Of a stretch of 64,000 nucleotides of DNA, positions 28,165 to 36,955 are shown in pieces; positions within the stretch are counted from its first letter, which is position 1; every line of letters starts with the position of its first letter. The stretch lies in assembly GCA_017621205.1 (NCBI GenBank), contig JAGATQ010000022.1, positions 62,001-126,000 on the forward strand, in the 5' to 3' direction. This DNA comes from Lachnospira sp. (GTDB lineage: Bacteria > Bacillota > Clostridia > Lachnospirales > Lachnospiraceae). The notes beneath the pieces were generated by a model. The model saw only the letters and a program-made list of their open reading frames with translations, made no database searches and was not told the DNA's origin. A program made the translations under genes and the position numbers.

Positions 28165-28193
28165 ATAATAGCATGAGATTGCACTTTTGTCAA
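28165..28193 (-). promoter_or_regulatory. Strong sigma-70-type promoter of the candidate noncoding RNA
   Basis: TTGACA, 17-base spacer, TATTAT on the minus strand. It lies 118 bases past the end of jetC and has no ORF behind it; the predicted start is near 28158. Confidence 0.75.
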
Positions 28194-28310
28194 TACAATA
28201 TTAAAAATAATCGGTAATTTTCTGTGTTTTTTTATCCTGCTTACAAATTGTCAGAAAATTATCAGGCAAACTCTGTCAATCACACACAGACATATAAAAA
28301 ATTGTATTTC

Positions 28311-31300
28311 TTATATAAAATCAAAGCTATTTTGTGAAAACTGTATCCGTTTGTATTCCATCTCCGTTTTTTCTACCTGACTTCGGTAATCCACTACAAC
28401 CGTCTGCTGTTTATCTCCTACAAGCTGCTGCCCGAGAATATAATTCACATCAAACCGTCCCGTAATAGCGGGCGTCACTCCACGGGCAGGTACAATGAGC
28501 TGTACATTATTGGTCTTGAGCATTTCAAAAATTGGTTCCCAGATATAGATGTCCTTGGCTGCTCCAAAGGGATTATCGATAAAAATCACCTTGCCCAGCT
28601 TATTATTATCACTGTTGACCGAGTGGATATTGGCAATATAATTAATTACAGCTATCAAAAACTGGATATAAATACCTTGCGACTGTCCTGTCGAGCCTAC
28701 TGCTTCCTCATAACGCAGATACCGGCTCTGTTCCTTGATACGCTCCCGCTTATAAAGCTGCAAACGGATTTTATTCATATCTGTCACTACAACGGAAAAC
28801 AGATTTTTTAAAGAAAGCTGATTCCTTATATAACGCATGCGTTCCTTTACCGTATCATAACTATCAATACTCTTTACCACCGTGTCAATATATTCTGCCA
28901 TCTTCTGCGGCAGCCGCTCCTCTGGCTCATAAGGAATCTTCAGATCAATCATCTGTATCTGCTCACCGGATAATGTAATGCTTGATAATTGCGGCAGACG
29001 GGCAAGCTCTGTTTTTACATCCTGACATCTTCTAATACATTGATTCTCAAAGCTTTGCTTAATGAGCTCCATATCCTTAACGCCCTGTTCCACCCGCTCC
29101 TCTTCCAGATTGAGATAACCTACAATATCATCAAGACTGTTCAGCAGCTCCTCCATCCCGGACAGGCTTTCCGGCATAACAACATCCCTGTGAATTACCT
29201 CTGCCAGCTCATATGACTGAAGTTCCCGAAGTGTCGCTGCAGTTTGCTGCTTATACTGCTCTAATTCTTTGCGGGCCTTCTCCTCCTTCGCCATCGTCTG
29301 CCCAAATTGCTTCTGGCAATGCTTAAGCTGTTCTAAACTATAACCGGCAAGTTCCTTTCTTTTCACCTCCTCGTTCCACTGCAAATGATAAAGCTCCATC
29401 ATTCGCTTAATATCCTTATAAAAATCAAGTTGTTTATTGTACTGCTTTTGTGCTTCGATAAATTGCGTGGTCATTTCATCCCTTGCACTTAAAAGTCCGG
29501 AAAACACCTGCTGCTGCTCCGATAGTGTACGCTTCACCTCTTCCGGTGCAATGTCCAGTCGTTCATAATGGATTCCCTGCTCCGAAAGCATACGCATTCC
29601 ATGTTCAATCTGACCCTCACATTTACTCTTCTTCTTCTCTGCTTCTGACAGGGTAGCATTTTCCTGCTGATACTGCTGTTCATAACGCATCTTTTCCTTA
29701 TACAATTGATTCAGCTCTGCCTCGCCTGCCTTAAACAAAGAACCTGTCTCATACTCCTTCTCAAGCTTAGCAATATCTGCACCACGGCGTCTTAAGCCCC
29801 GCATAAGCTGTTCCATATTCTGCTTCAAAGTCTGCACAAGCACCTGCTTATCTGCAACGGATACCATCCCCTTCTCGACAATCTCCCTCATGGACGTATA
29901 TTCAATATCCAGCTGTGTCTCATTATAACCAAGGTCAAGCACCGGACGTTCCTTGTAGTAGGCGGCATATTCTTCCTCCCACTGTCTCTCACTCTTAGCA
30001 ATGGTTTCCCTCTGTGCAGCAAGCATTTCCCGAATTTCTTTAAGCTCACGGTTCTTTTGCTCTAATTCCGCCTCAATTCTTAAAAGCGCATCGGCTGCCT
30101 CCTTTTGCTTTTCTTCAGCACGCTGCTTCTCCTTTCGACTATTTACACATTCCTCATAAAGCAGAGATATCTTGTCAAGCGACACCTGTTCAGCCGAACA
30201 TTCCTTTACCTCCTGCTCAAGGCGTTCCTGCTCTTCTTTCAGCCGTACCTCATCGTCAAACAGGGCAAGCAAGGAGGCTTCTATCTCCTTTAACTGCTGG
30301 TCATAGACCGCAGCGTCCGTAACGTCAGAATAACTCTCATCTTCCTGTTTTAAAAGTTCCCGCTTTAGGTGCACCTGTTCTGTAAAAAAGAGTTCATCCT
30401 CCTTCAAGACCTCTACCATGTCGGAAAGCTCCTTAAGCTCCCTTACAACAGCATCCTGCTCCTCCTTAAGCCTTAAAATCTCCTTTTCAAAACCCTTTTC
30501 CTCATAAATACCCTTACTGTCTCCATGCAAAAATGCCATTCCGGGAACAACAGGCAGCTCTGCCTGCAACAAAGCCCCTTCTGTGAAAAGTGGCACCATC
30601 ACATCTTTGGCTAGGCTATGTATCTGTTCATCCTGCAAAATCGTGGCAAGTCGTTCCTTATCTGCTCCCTTGAGCAACAGCCCATATGGAGCATAGGGCA
30701 TCCGTTCCAAAAGCTCTGTCTGCTCCTGCCTATCCATGGCTGATATTACATCTTGTACCAGCTCCGCCGGCACTTCATGCCTTGTCTGCAAATAATCCCG
30801 AAGTTCCTCCAATATCATTGTATCAGCTACCAGCTCACCCTGCTCTAAGGCATGTATCCGCTTCGCCAAATGTTCCTTTTTAAAACGGCATTTCGCCATA
30901 GTGTCATACATCTGCCCTACACGTTCTTTAGAATGAGCCAACAGCCTGGTTAGTTCTTCAAGCGTTGGTGTCTCATGCTGTAAGGAATACTGGTAAGCCG
31001 CCGCTAATGCCTGCACCCGGCTAAGTCCATGCTCCAGGCCTGCCATATATCCCTGACCGTCGTTTTGTTCCCTCTGTGCCTGTTCCCTTTTTAATGTAAG
31101 CTCCTGTTGCCGCACAGAGAGCGAAAGCTTCTTCTCCTGAAGTGTTTGCTGCTGCTCTATAATATTTTGCAAGGTAAGCTCTGCCTTTTCCAAGCGCTTC
31201 TGCATAGCAGCTGCCGCCTTCCCCGCATCCTCTAACAGTAATAAATTTGTATTTTTTTTCTGCTTGGCAATCTGTTGCTCCTTAGTCTTTACTACAATGC

Positions 31301-32756
31301 TTAACCGTTCAAGGTTCGCCCTTTCTACCGCATCCTCACATTCCAAGCTTCTCTTTTCTTTCATCAAGGCCTTTAAGGCAACCTTTTGTTCATGTTCCTT
31401 TTTACTAAGCTCCTCTACCTTACTACGAGTCTCCTTAAGCCGTTGCTCCATCATACTCTTTTTTACAGATGCATAGTCATAGAGACGCTCTACATAATCT
31501 CCGGAACCTTCCTTCGCCTTTTCAATAACTGCCTGCTGTTCCCCACATTGCTTTTGCAATCTGGCATATTCCATATAATCACTAGCATTTTCCTTCGTGT
31601 TGATGTTGTTTTCCTGCTCCGTCAAAAGAATCTTAGCATTCTTAACCTTAAGCTCCGCTTCCTCCTGCTGCCGGCAGCATTTATCATATTGCTCCTCTAA
31701 TAGCTGCACCTTTAGGCAGGCAATAACACGGTCAATTTCAATGCATTCCTGACCCTTACTCTCTATCGCACCTTTTTGTTTCTTCAGCGTCTGCTCGTCC
31801 GCAGCAATCTGCTCCCTAAGCATCGCATAGGCAGACATAAGCTCCGAAACAAGCTCCTCCTTCTCTATGTACAAGTCCTTTAATGCCGTTACTCTTCCGG
31901 ATAACACACGCACCAATTCCTTTTGGTGGGCAAACCGGTTTATCTCACCCTTCTTTTTTGAAAGCTCCACCAGTTTATCCTTCATATCCAGCAATGTTTT
32001 TGCCATCTCTTCATTCAAATCCTCTTTATTCGTTTTATCACGAAACGATTTTTCAATGATTCCTTCGATTAAGAGATCCTCTACCACCTTGCGGGTAGTA
32101 CGGTAATTTGTCTCAAAATAAGTGCGGACATGTCCCTCTGTTTTGTTAATTCCACGCACCATCTCCCACGCACTCTCATATAGCCCGTAGTGACTGATAA
32201 ACTGCAGGTATTCCCCCTTCCGCTCAAATACATACACCTTAAGATCTGCTACCGTTTTGTCAAGCTCCTTCAAATAATTCTTCAGACCATTATATGTGAT
32301 TCGCTCATTGTCCTTCACAAGCGGAAGATTTACAATATCATTCTCATTGTACGCACGATAAAATATGCAGTAATTAAAATATTCTATTGCGGCAGTATCC
32401 TTATCTGGCTGCTCCTCATCCCCCATATCCTTCGCTTTTCTTGCACAAAATCCGGTAAGCATAAATCGGTAATCCTCTTTAATATCACCCTCATCCAGAT
32501 TCCACTCCACCAGGGAATGAATCGTGGTAGAGCCACCGCTTGTACGAAACAGTTTTTCGATTGGCTGCTTTTCATCCAACGTACAATTCGGTATCAGATT
32601 CTGCAAAAGAAGCAGCATCAGTACACTCTTACCACCACCATTTGCCAAGTCATATATCGTATTTTTGCCATGCATACGCATGACGAAATCATCATAGCAC
32701 TGTGTACCAAAATTATATTTTACATTGTTGACACGAATGCGGTTCATCTGCGGCAT
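28311..32756 (-). CDS. JetC/MukB/MksB-like SMC ATPase of a Wadjet-type complex
   Basis: 1,481 residues. Walker A is LANGGGKSVL (37-46) at the N-terminus. Then come about 1,100 residues of heptad-rich coiled coil with a central hinge-like globular region (about 640-740). The C-terminal ATPase half has an SMC signature-like VGSTGQSQGIY and Walker B VIFIDNPFGAAKD, where Asn follows the Asp in place of the usual Glu. SMC proteins of this class load on and extrude DNA; in Wadjet they recognise small circular DNA. It starts one base after the jetB-like stop, as the last gene of a three-gene operon. Confidence 0.85.
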   Translation of the reverse strand: MPQMNRIRVNNVKYNFGTQCYDDFVMRMHGKNTIYDLANGGGKSVLMLLLLQNLIPNCTLDEKQPIEKLFRTSGGSTTIHSLVEWNLDEGDIKEDYRFMLTGFCARKAKDMGDEEQPDKDTAAIEYFNYCIFYRAYNENDIVNLPLVKDNERITYNGLKNYLKELDKTVADLKVYVFERKGEYLQFISHYGLYESAWEMVRGINKTEGHVRTYFETNYRTTRKVVEDLLIEGIIEKSFRDKTNKEDLNEEMAKTLLDMKDKLVELSKKKGEINRFAHQKELVRVLSGRVTALKDLYIEKEELVSELMSAYAMLREQIAADEQTLKKQKGAIESKGQECIEIDRVIACLKVQLLEEQYDKCCRQQEEAELKVKNAKILLTEQENNINTKENASDYMEYARLQKQCGEQQAVIEKAKEGSGDYVERLYDYASVKKSMMEQRLKETRSKVEELSKKEHEQKVALKALMKEKRSLECEDAVERANLERLSIVVKTKEQQIAKQKKNTNLLLLEDAGKAAAAMQKRLEKAELTLQNIIEQQQTLQEKKLSLSVRQQELTLKREQAQREQNDGQGYMAGLEHGLSRVQALAAAYQYSLQHETPTLEELTRLLAHSKERVGQMYDTMAKCRFKKEHLAKRIHALEQGELVADTMILEELRDYLQTRHEVPAELVQDVISAMDRQEQTELLERMPYAPYGLLLKGADKERLATILQDEQIHSLAKDVMVPLFTEGALLQAELPVVPGMAFLHGDSKGIYEEKGFEKEILRLKEEQDAVVRELKELSDMVEVLKEDELFFTEQVHLKRELLKQEDESYSDVTDAAVYDQQLKEIEASLLALFDDEVRLKEEQERLEQEVKECSAEQVSLDKISLLYEECVNSRKEKQRAEEKQKEAADALLRIEAELEQKNRELKEIREMLAAQRETIAKSERQWEEEYAAYYKERPVLDLGYNETQLDIEYTSMREIVEKGMVSVADKQVLVQTLKQNMEQLMRGLRRRGADIAKLEKEYETGSLFKAGEAELNQLYKEKMRYEQQYQQENATLSEAEKKKSKCEGQIEHGMRMLSEQGIHYERLDIAPEEVKRTLSEQQQVFSGLLSARDEMTTQFIEAQKQYNKQLDFYKDIKRMMELYHLQWNEEVKRKELAGYSLEQLKHCQKQFGQTMAKEEKARKELEQYKQQTAATLRELQSYELAEVIHRDVVMPESLSGMEELLNSLDDIVGYLNLEEERVEQGVKDMELIKQSFENQCIRRCQDVKTELARLPQLSSITLSGEQIQMIDLKIPYEPEERLPQKMAEYIDTVVKSIDSYDTVKERMRYIRNQLSLKNLFSVVVTDMNKIRLQLYKRERIKEQSRYLRYEEAVGSTGQSQGIYIQFLIAVINYIANIHSVNSDNNKLGKVIFIDNPFGAAKDIYIWEPIFEMLKTNNVQLIVPARGVTPAITGRFDVNYILGQQLVGDKQQTVVVDYRSQVEKTEMEYKRIQFSQNSFDFI

Positions 32757-32757
32757 A

Positions 32758-33465
32758 TTATGCTTCCTCCTTTAAAATCTCATAAAGACGTCCCCGATAC
32801 TCTTCAAAATAATTCTCTGACAAGGCACGCAGGCGGTCCGTAGGGTAATAATGCTCCTGTGCTTCTAGCAAAAGCTTCTGCTCTATCATAAAGTTCAGCG
32901 TCAGTTTCGTCATACCCATACGCGAATTTCGTGCCGCCCGGACAACATCTGTTTCTTCTACATTGGACAGGGGCAGCTCATCCCATAGCAGGGCAATTGC
33001 CTTGAAGCTGTTCTCCTCTACCTCATCCTGCACCAGAACAGAAAGCTCGGCTGTTATTTTCCTTAAATGCTTTGTAACACGCTCTAATACTTCGGAAAGC
33101 TGAACACATTCTACAAACTGGTAGCTGCCTGTATCCGTATAAAAGCAGAGCAGCACCTGATACATAATAAAATAAACGAGATACAATTCCTTATTATATC
33201 GAAGTCCCATCAACCGCTTTAATTCCTCATTGCTATAGCCAAATACCCGGTTGCCATCCCCTGCCGTCAAAAACAGACTGTTATTGTACTCATAAAGCTG
33301 TAAATTCAGACGTCCGGTTATCATATTGACGATTTCATACACCTCAGGATTACTAGTATAGTCCTCATACAGGGTACGGTTCGCACCACCATCCCTGCGA
33401 ATCTCCTCCCCCATCATCAGGCGGGCGTAGATATCCACCGCCTTTTCTAAATTCCGCTGCTCCAT
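32758..33465 (-). CDS. JetB/MksE-like subunit (DUF6063-type)
   Basis: A 235-residue helical protein (two winged-helix-like regions are plausible), between the JetA- and JetC-like genes. Position, size and absence of catalytic motifs match the MukE/JetB accessory subunit that binds the kleisin. Its ATG shares a base with the jetA-like stop (TAATG), and its stop is one base from jetC. The assignment rests mostly on synteny. Confidence 0.75.
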   Translation of the reverse strand: MEQRNLEKAVDIYARLMMGEEIRRDGGANRTLYEDYTSNPEVYEIVNMITGRLNLQLYEYNNSLFLTAGDGNRVFGYSNEELKRLMGLRYNKELYLVYFIMYQVLLCFYTDTGSYQFVECVQLSEVLERVTKHLRKITAELSVLVQDEVEENSFKAIALLWDELPLSNVEETDVVRAARNSRMGMTKLTLNFMIEQKLLLEAQEHYYPTDRLRALSENYFEEYRGRLYEILKEEA

Positions 33466-35006
33466 TATAAGTCCGTCCTTTCAAATTCAATATTGCTTAT
33501 AGTAAATCCCTTTCGCACCTCGACCTCTTCCTGTCCCAGCCGAAGTACAAACACCATATTTTCATACCGCTCCCGTTCTTCCCTATCGAATTCAGAAGCA
33601 ATAATGCCATCCAAAAAAGTATCCTGTTTTTTTAATAAATCGGAAATGTTATATTCCTGTTTCTGGCAAAGATGTACCAAAAAGGAATAGTAATCTCCAT
33701 TTGCATAAATCTCCTTGCCAAACCGTATTTCAAATATTGCATTCAATTCGAGAAGGGAAATGCGGTGTTTCTTTTTTATTTGTTCTAAAAGCTCTAGTGC
33801 AAACAGCTTAAAATTCCCATCAATACGTTGCTGCTCGACCTCATCAGGATACACATAATCCTCCTTCACCACTTCATCCGTCACCTTCTCCCTATGTATT
33901 AACCGATCAGGGCGGTTCGTAAGCAGATGATCCATGTTCCTTAATGTAAAAGTCTTAGCTATATTGGGTTTCAGAAGCGGCGAAAGCAAATGGGAAAGCT
34001 TGGAAACATCCCCCTGCTCCTCAAGCTTTATTAACTGCTCTTTAAAATCAAACACCGGACGCAGACGCTTTAATTTCGCCTTCTCAATGATGGAATCCGT
34101 CACCTTATTAAGCTCCATCGTTTCAGAAACCAAACTCGCATGTCGTTCTATCGTCTTTTTCAGTTCTGTTTCCAACTCATATATTTCTTCTAATATTTTA
34201 AAATATCGTTGCTGCCCTTCTCCTCCTCTCGCATTGCCCTCGGCTTTGCTTAAGGCAGCCTCAATCAGTTCTTTATTTTTATGAAAAAGCTTTTCCTCCT
34301 CCACAAACCAGCGGGCAACACTATCCATATACTGCTGGTAGACACGGCTCCCCTCGTATACATCTACCTCTAACGTGGCAATAACCTCCCGCTTTTTCAA
34401 AGCCATCTTCGATACCTCGGCATTAATCCGCTTTACCACATCAATTCCACCCTTGAAATTATTGGCATGAATCATCTTCTCCAACAGAAGCTGTTGTATA
34501 CTTATCTGACTCTCATCCTTCACTTCTTTGGTATCTAAGTAAAAGGCAACACCGTCTGTCGTAATCCGGTAAAAAATCTCTCCATTCTCAATCTCACTTT
34601 CAATCAGTTTAATCCGGCTCACCTTCCGCTTGTGGTCCTTGGGATCAAAATAATGAAAATAAAAGGGCTTGCCATCATTTTTCAGCTTATCAAATATATA
34701 CAATACCAGCTCCTTAAGCTCTTCCTTTGAAATATCCAGTTCAAAGTCCCGAACCAAAAGTCTGCTTAAGAAATCATTGTATAAAGAAAAGGTAACACGC
34801 CGTTCATTGAAATTATTTTCATCAATAAAAAAACGAAGGGAGGCAAGGGTGATATAACCCATATCCAAGTCAGCATACCTACCATCCTTATATTGGGTAA
34901 AGGTCGTTTCCTGCAACCGAAAAAAGGGATAATACTTTCTAAGATTATCCATTCGCTGGCTATGGTTGTCGATAATGTCATTCCATAATATATATTGCTC
35001 TGCCAT
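33465..35006 (-). CDS. JetA/MksF-like kleisin subunit (DUF5716-type)
   Basis: 513 residues. The N-terminal ~180 residues resemble the winged-helix head of MukF/JetA-type kleisins (MAEQYILWNDIIDNHSQRMD). A helical middle with coiled coil (about 200-310) and a C-terminal winged-helix-like end follow. The kleisin bridges the SMC heads. AGGAGGG precedes the ATG. Upstream is a structured leader with two 36-bp direct repeats and a hairpin at the ribosome binding site. It is the first gene of the operon; no JetD follows or precedes. Confidence 0.78.
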   Translation of the reverse strand: MAEQYILWNDIIDNHSQRMDNLRKYYPFFRLQETTFTQYKDGRYADLDMGYITLASLRFFIDENNFNERRVTFSLYNDFLSRLLVRDFELDISKEELKELVLYIFDKLKNDGKPFYFHYFDPKDHKRKVSRIKLIESEIENGEIFYRITTDGVAFYLDTKEVKDESQISIQQLLLEKMIHANNFKGGIDVVKRINAEVSKMALKKREVIATLEVDVYEGSRVYQQYMDSVARWFVEEEKLFHKNKELIEAALSKAEGNARGGEGQQRYFKILEEIYELETELKKTIERHASLVSETMELNKVTDSIIEKAKLKRLRPVFDFKEQLIKLEEQGDVSKLSHLLSPLLKPNIAKTFTLRNMDHLLTNRPDRLIHREKVTDEVVKEDYVYPDEVEQQRIDGNFKLFALELLEQIKKKHRISLLELNAIFEIRFGKEIYANGDYYSFLVHLCQKQEYNISDLLKKQDTFLDGIIASEFDREERERYENMVFVLRLGQEEVEVRKGFTISNIEFERTDL

Positions 35007-35015
35007 AAATATATC

Positions 35016-35190
35016 CCTCCTAAGGGTATTACTTAGTGTTACCCTAATTTAATCCGCCTTCAGGACTCCTCCCACTTCGTGGGCCCCTCCTTAGGTCAAT
35101 AACTCCTTAATTATCAGTCAAGTATTCACTCTAACTTAACCCGACCTAAGGGTATCTTCCCACTTCGTGGGCCCCTCCTTAGGTCAATAA
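35016..35190 (-). repeat. Structured leader of the Jet-like operon with duplicated hairpins
   Basis: Two near-identical 36-bp direct repeats (35067-35102 and 35155-35190) each contain CCCAC-TTC-GTGGG. The distal copy is closed by GACCTAAGG / CCTTAGGTC arms; in the proximal copy one arm has drifted. A third hairpin, AAGGGTA / TTACCCT, lies next to the jetA-like ribosome binding site. This could be a regulatory leader or a small repeat element. Confidence 0.55.
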
Positions 35191-35266
35191 TACCACAATT
35201 CGACAAAGAATAACAGATGTTACAAGTGTTTATAATTTCTTAAAGAATTCTTCATAAATGGAACAC

Positions 35267-35363
35267 GAATTAGACACAATTTCTCTTTATAGTAATAACT
35301 GTAAGAGCTTTTCATATATTTGAAATCTCTCTCCCTCACGCCCTTTGGCTTTTTTGCCAAAGG
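35267..35363 (+). repeat. Left inverted repeat of the ankyrin cassette
   Basis: About 77 bp from GAATTAG to CACGCCC, matching the complement of 36340-36426, with an identical core GTAAGAGCTTTTCATATATT. It is followed on the cassette side by a CCTTTGGC / GCCAAAGG hairpin. A further hairpin, GCCCTGACA / TGTCAGGGC, lies at about 35381-35422. Confidence 0.75.
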
Positions 35364-35557
35364 TTTAAAAAAACTAGTAATGCCCTGACATGTTGTTCGT
35401 AATGAGGATAGCGTGTCAGGGCGTTCGCAATTTATAATGGGGCTCTGCTTGTAAAATAATAATTGTAATGATAAAATATGATTCAAGAATCTTTCGATGT
35501 ACCAAATATAAATAACAAAGAACAAATACAAGCCACATATCACAAGGAGAACCCATC

Positions 35558-36286
35558 ATGAAAAAATTATTTAAAGCAATTCGACAGGAGAATCTGGAAG
35601 AAGTAGCATCAATTATCGAAAAGAATCCCGAATTAGTAAATTGTGTGGCTACTCCTCCGCCAAAGAAGGATAATGGACAATCTCCGCTTCAGGTTGCAAC
35701 CAAAATAGGTGCCATCGAAATCATTAACTATTTATTGGAGCATGGGGCAGATGTCAATTTCATGGAGGCAGAGGATGATGACCCGGGAGTGCGTGCCCCA
35801 GTGCTGCACGATGCAATCAGAATGACTTTGATAAGCCTGTGTTATAAGCAGCTTGATAAGTCGGATTATGGTATAAAACTTGTGGAAGAATTATTAAAAC
35901 GCGGGGCAGACCCCAATAAAAGGGCATCCAATGGTTTTGATGCATTAAATACTGCGATATCTGATGCGGAATATGTACTTGAAAAAGATATTTATTCTGA
36001 TACATGGACGAAAGCAGAGCAGCAGATTACAAAGCTATTTGATGTCTTAATAGAATATGGAGCGGATTTTAATGCATGGGCAAATCATGGACATTTCCCC
36101 GAACCGCATCCAATGGAAAGTAATAAGGAAAGATACTTAGATGATTTTGTAACAAGAGAAGATGTCGTTCAAGCATATACAATCCGAGGACAACAGCATG
36201 AGACGATAATAAAGGGGGACATTGACAAAACCGCACATACAAGGGCAATCATGCAGGCATATTGTAAGGAGCGAGGATTGCTTTAA
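35558..36286 (+). CDS. Ankyrin-repeat protein
   Basis: 242 residues with about four ankyrin repeats. Clear ones are NGQSPLQVATKIGAIEIINY ending LLEHGADVNF, then LVEELLKRGADPNKRASNGFDALNTAI, then LIEYGADFNAW. No signal peptide or membrane segment, so it is probably a cytosolic protein-binding module. AAGGAG precedes the ATG. The gene stands alone on the plus strand and is framed by ~80-bp inverted repeats, so it may have arrived as a mobile cassette. Confidence 0.88.
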   Translation: MKKLFKAIRQENLEEVASIIEKNPELVNCVATPPPKKDNGQSPLQVATKIGAIEIINYLLEHGADVNFMEAEDDDPGVRAPVLHDAIRMTLISLCYKQLDKSDYGIKLVEELLKRGADPNKRASNGFDALNTAISDAEYVLEKDIYSDTWTKAEQQITKLFDVLIEYGADFNAWANHGHFPEPHPMESNKERYLDDFVTREDVVQAYTIRGQQHETIIKGDIDKTAHTRAIMQAYCKERGLL

Positions 36287-36315
36287 TGAATATATAAATT
36301 ATACAATCCTTCCAC

Positions 36316-36344
36316 ATAAAAAGCCCCCGGCAAAACCGGGGGCT
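36316..36344 (-). terminator. Terminator of the rsmA/thioesterase transcript
   Basis: AGCCCCCGG / CCGGGGGCT hairpin followed on the minus strand by TTTTTATG. On the plus strand it lacks a T-run, so it mainly serves the minus-strand genes to the right. It abuts the right inverted repeat. Confidence 0.8.
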
Positions 36345-36426
36345 GAGGGGGAGAGGATTCAAATATATGAAAAGCTCTTACGATTATTAATATACAGGTC
36401 GTTTGTGTCTAAATTGTGACTAATTC
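36340..36426 (-). repeat. Right inverted repeat of the ankyrin cassette
   Basis: Complementary to 35267-35343: it shares the GTAAGAGCTTTTCATATATT core, a CTCTCCCCCTCAGCCC-like inner end, and GAATTAG outer end. No clear target-site duplication was found outside the pair. Confidence 0.75.
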
Positions 36427-36486
36427 ATCATAAAATTGTGAAAAGAAAAAACTTACACACGCATCTTAACAAACAATTTCTATCCA

Positions 36487-36921
36487 TTAAGAATAATCTT
36501 TATCCCTTTCATAACACGCTTGCAGCAAAGAATAAAGCTTTGGGTATTCCTTTTTCAGATTCGCCATGCGAAAATCCGATGTATGCACCCACGCATGTGT
36601 TGTTGTACCCATTACCCGTGGCAAAGTATCCCCTTCTCCATATACCTCATAAGCAAACACCAGCCGGACTGCATTCGTTTTTACAATCCTTGTAACTACC
36701 GTTACCTCTTCCTCATAAACAAATGGCTTTAAATAAGTACAGGTTAAATCGTGAAGCGGAATCATAAACCCAGATGCCTCAATCGCATCATAACCAATCC
36801 CTTCTTTGCGTACATAATCTCCTCGGGCTGCCTCAAACCAGACCGGATAAACAGCATGATGTACAATTCCCATTTTATCGGTTTCCGCATAGCGGACACG
36901 AAGCTTCGTTTCGGATGGCAT
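36487..36921 (-). CDS. Acyl-CoA thioesterase, YbgC/4HBT hotdog family
   Basis: 144 residues with the hotdog signature RVRYAETDKMGIVHHAVYP, holding the catalytic Asp and the HH pair, and VWFEAARGDY. It hydrolyses acyl-CoA thioesters; the chain-length preference is unknown. GGAGAG lies upstream of the ATG. It follows rsmA by about 35 bases, so they are likely one transcript. Confidence 0.88.
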   Translation of the reverse strand: MPSETKLRVRYAETDKMGIVHHAVYPVWFEAARGDYVRKEGIGYDAIEASGFMIPLHDLTCTYLKPFVYEEEVTVVTRIVKTNAVRLVFAYEVYGEGDTLPRVMGTTTHAWVHTSDFRMANLKKEYPKLYSLLQACYERDKDYS

Positions 36922-36955
36922 AACAGCATCTCTCCTTTTTATATTATTTCTTGTT

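Noticed and set aside
27934-28176. 80-codon plus-strand ORF in the gap after jetC
   Set aside because: No ribosome binding site, odd composition, and it is antisense to the structured candidate RNA.
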